Below, piece by piece: positions 63,853-64,000 of a DNA stretch of 64,000 nt. Under the pieces are notes generated by a model. That model had not been told where the DNA came from. It did not search any database and was given only the letters and a program-made list of their open reading frames with translations. Source of the stretch: Oceanospirillum sp048270425 (GTDB lineage: Bacteria > Pseudomonadota > Gammaproteobacteria > Pseudomonadales > Halomonadaceae); assembly GCA_048270425.1 (NCBI GenBank), contig JBLWSY010000003.1, positions 195,093 to 259,092 of the forward strand, read 5' to 3'. A program made the translations under genes and the position numbers. Every line of letters starts with the position of its first letter. The first letter of the stretch is position 1.

Positions 63853-63880
63853 TCGCCAACCCTGCAGCCAACACAAAAAA

Positions 63881-63918
63881 AGCCCGCTGACGGAAAAATC
63901 ATCAGCGGGCTTTTTTAT
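63881..63918 (+). terminator. Intrinsic terminator of gshA
   Basis: AAAGCCCGCTGA / TCAGCGGGCTTT with an internal loop is followed by a six-T run. It lies about 30 bp past the gshA stop. Confidence 0.85.
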
Positions 63919-63924
63919 AACCGG

Positions 63925-63962
63925 TGTCCCGTCCTGAATAAGGTTGACACATTTTCTATCCT
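63925..63962 (+). mobile_element. Possible left end of an IS3-type insertion sequence
   Basis: The sequence from 63925 (TGTCCCGTCCTGAATAAGG, then TTGACACATTTTC) starts with TG and is typical of terminal inverted-repeat ends of IS3-family elements as I remember them. It sits right after the gshA terminator and just before a new short open frame. The element is cut by the window edge, so neither the right end nor the target duplication is visible. Confidence 0.4.
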
Positions 63963-63978
63963 AAACTGGAGAAATGTG

Positions 63979-64000
63979 ATGACCACTTATCTGAAGCGTA
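63979..64000 (+). CDS. Start of a gene cut by the window end, possibly a transposase subunit
   Basis: ATG at 63979 with GGAG seven bases upstream opens a frame MTTYLKR. Similar N-termini occur in IS3-family OrfA proteins as I recall, and the DNA before it looks like a terminal repeat. Only seven codons are visible, so the identity is a guess. Confidence 0.35.

Overview
This window looks like a core-chromosome segment of a marine or halotolerant gammaproteobacterium, most likely of the Oceanospirillales type (Amphritea, Neptunomonas or Marinobacterium-like). This is inferred from protein recognition and gene order, not from any database search. Housekeeping proteins resemble E. coli and Pseudomonas orthologues. 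Several neighbourhoods keep the classical order: nudF-yqiB-cpdA, xerD-dsbC-hom-thrC-recJ, rpsP-rimM-trmD-rplS, ffh/ypjD/yfjD and yrfG-hslR-hslO then pckA. No rRNA, tRNA, CRISPR array, prophage or complete insertion sequence was seen.

Layout. 1-2.5 kb: sulfate activation (cysDN). 2.8-6.0 kb: cpdA, yqiB and nudF, with a divergent metallophosphoesterase-fold protein that has lost its metal ligands. 6.3-9.0 kb: a chemoreceptor, greB and a small DUF2892 membrane protein. 9.1-13.2 kb: cmoM, rsmC, cmoA and cmoB on one strand, which gathers most of the wobble-uridine cmo5U/mcmo5U tRNA pathway. 13.4-21.5 kb: porin, recJ, thrC, hom, dsbC, xerD. 21.6-28.2 kb: the ribosomal/tRNA operon rpsP-rimM-trmD-rplS, ffh, ypjD and yfjD. 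28.2-32.1 kb: an HSL-type esterase, a voltage-gated-type potassium channel with a zinc-ribbon tail, a DUF72 protein and an orphan HEPN-type protein. 32.2-39.5 kb: purL, mltF, tadA and a periplasmic binding protein. 39.5-40.7 kb: an unrecognised secreted Cys-containing protein. 40.9-46.5 kb: M20 deacetylase, class-III aminotransferase, M24 hydrolase and aldehyde dehydrogenase, read as an ectoine-catabolism cluster (doeB2-doeD-doeA-doeC type). 46.8-50.5 kb: rhlE-type helicase, dienelactone-hydrolase-family protein, ytfJ-like protein and a cold-shock protein. 50.8-54.1 kb: a dctPQM C4-dicarboxylate TRAP transporter behind a probable sigma54 promoter. 54.8-63.9 kb: yrfG, hslR, hslO, pckA, tex and gshA. 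At the right edge a gene preceded by a possible IS3-type left end begins and is cut off.

Functional links. The ectoine-type cluster would give aspartate from a compatible solute. DctPQM imports C4-dicarboxylates and PckA makes PEP from oxaloacetate, which together suit a marine heterotroph living on organic acids and osmolytes. CmoM/CmoA/CmoB, TrmD, TadA and RsmC form a strong RNA-modification content. The least explained items are the long structured leader before the aminotransferase gene, the metal-ligand-less phosphoesterase, the HEPN orphan, the secreted protein at 39.5-40.7 kb, and the 18-bp perfect palindrome in the dctP/yrfG intergenic region.
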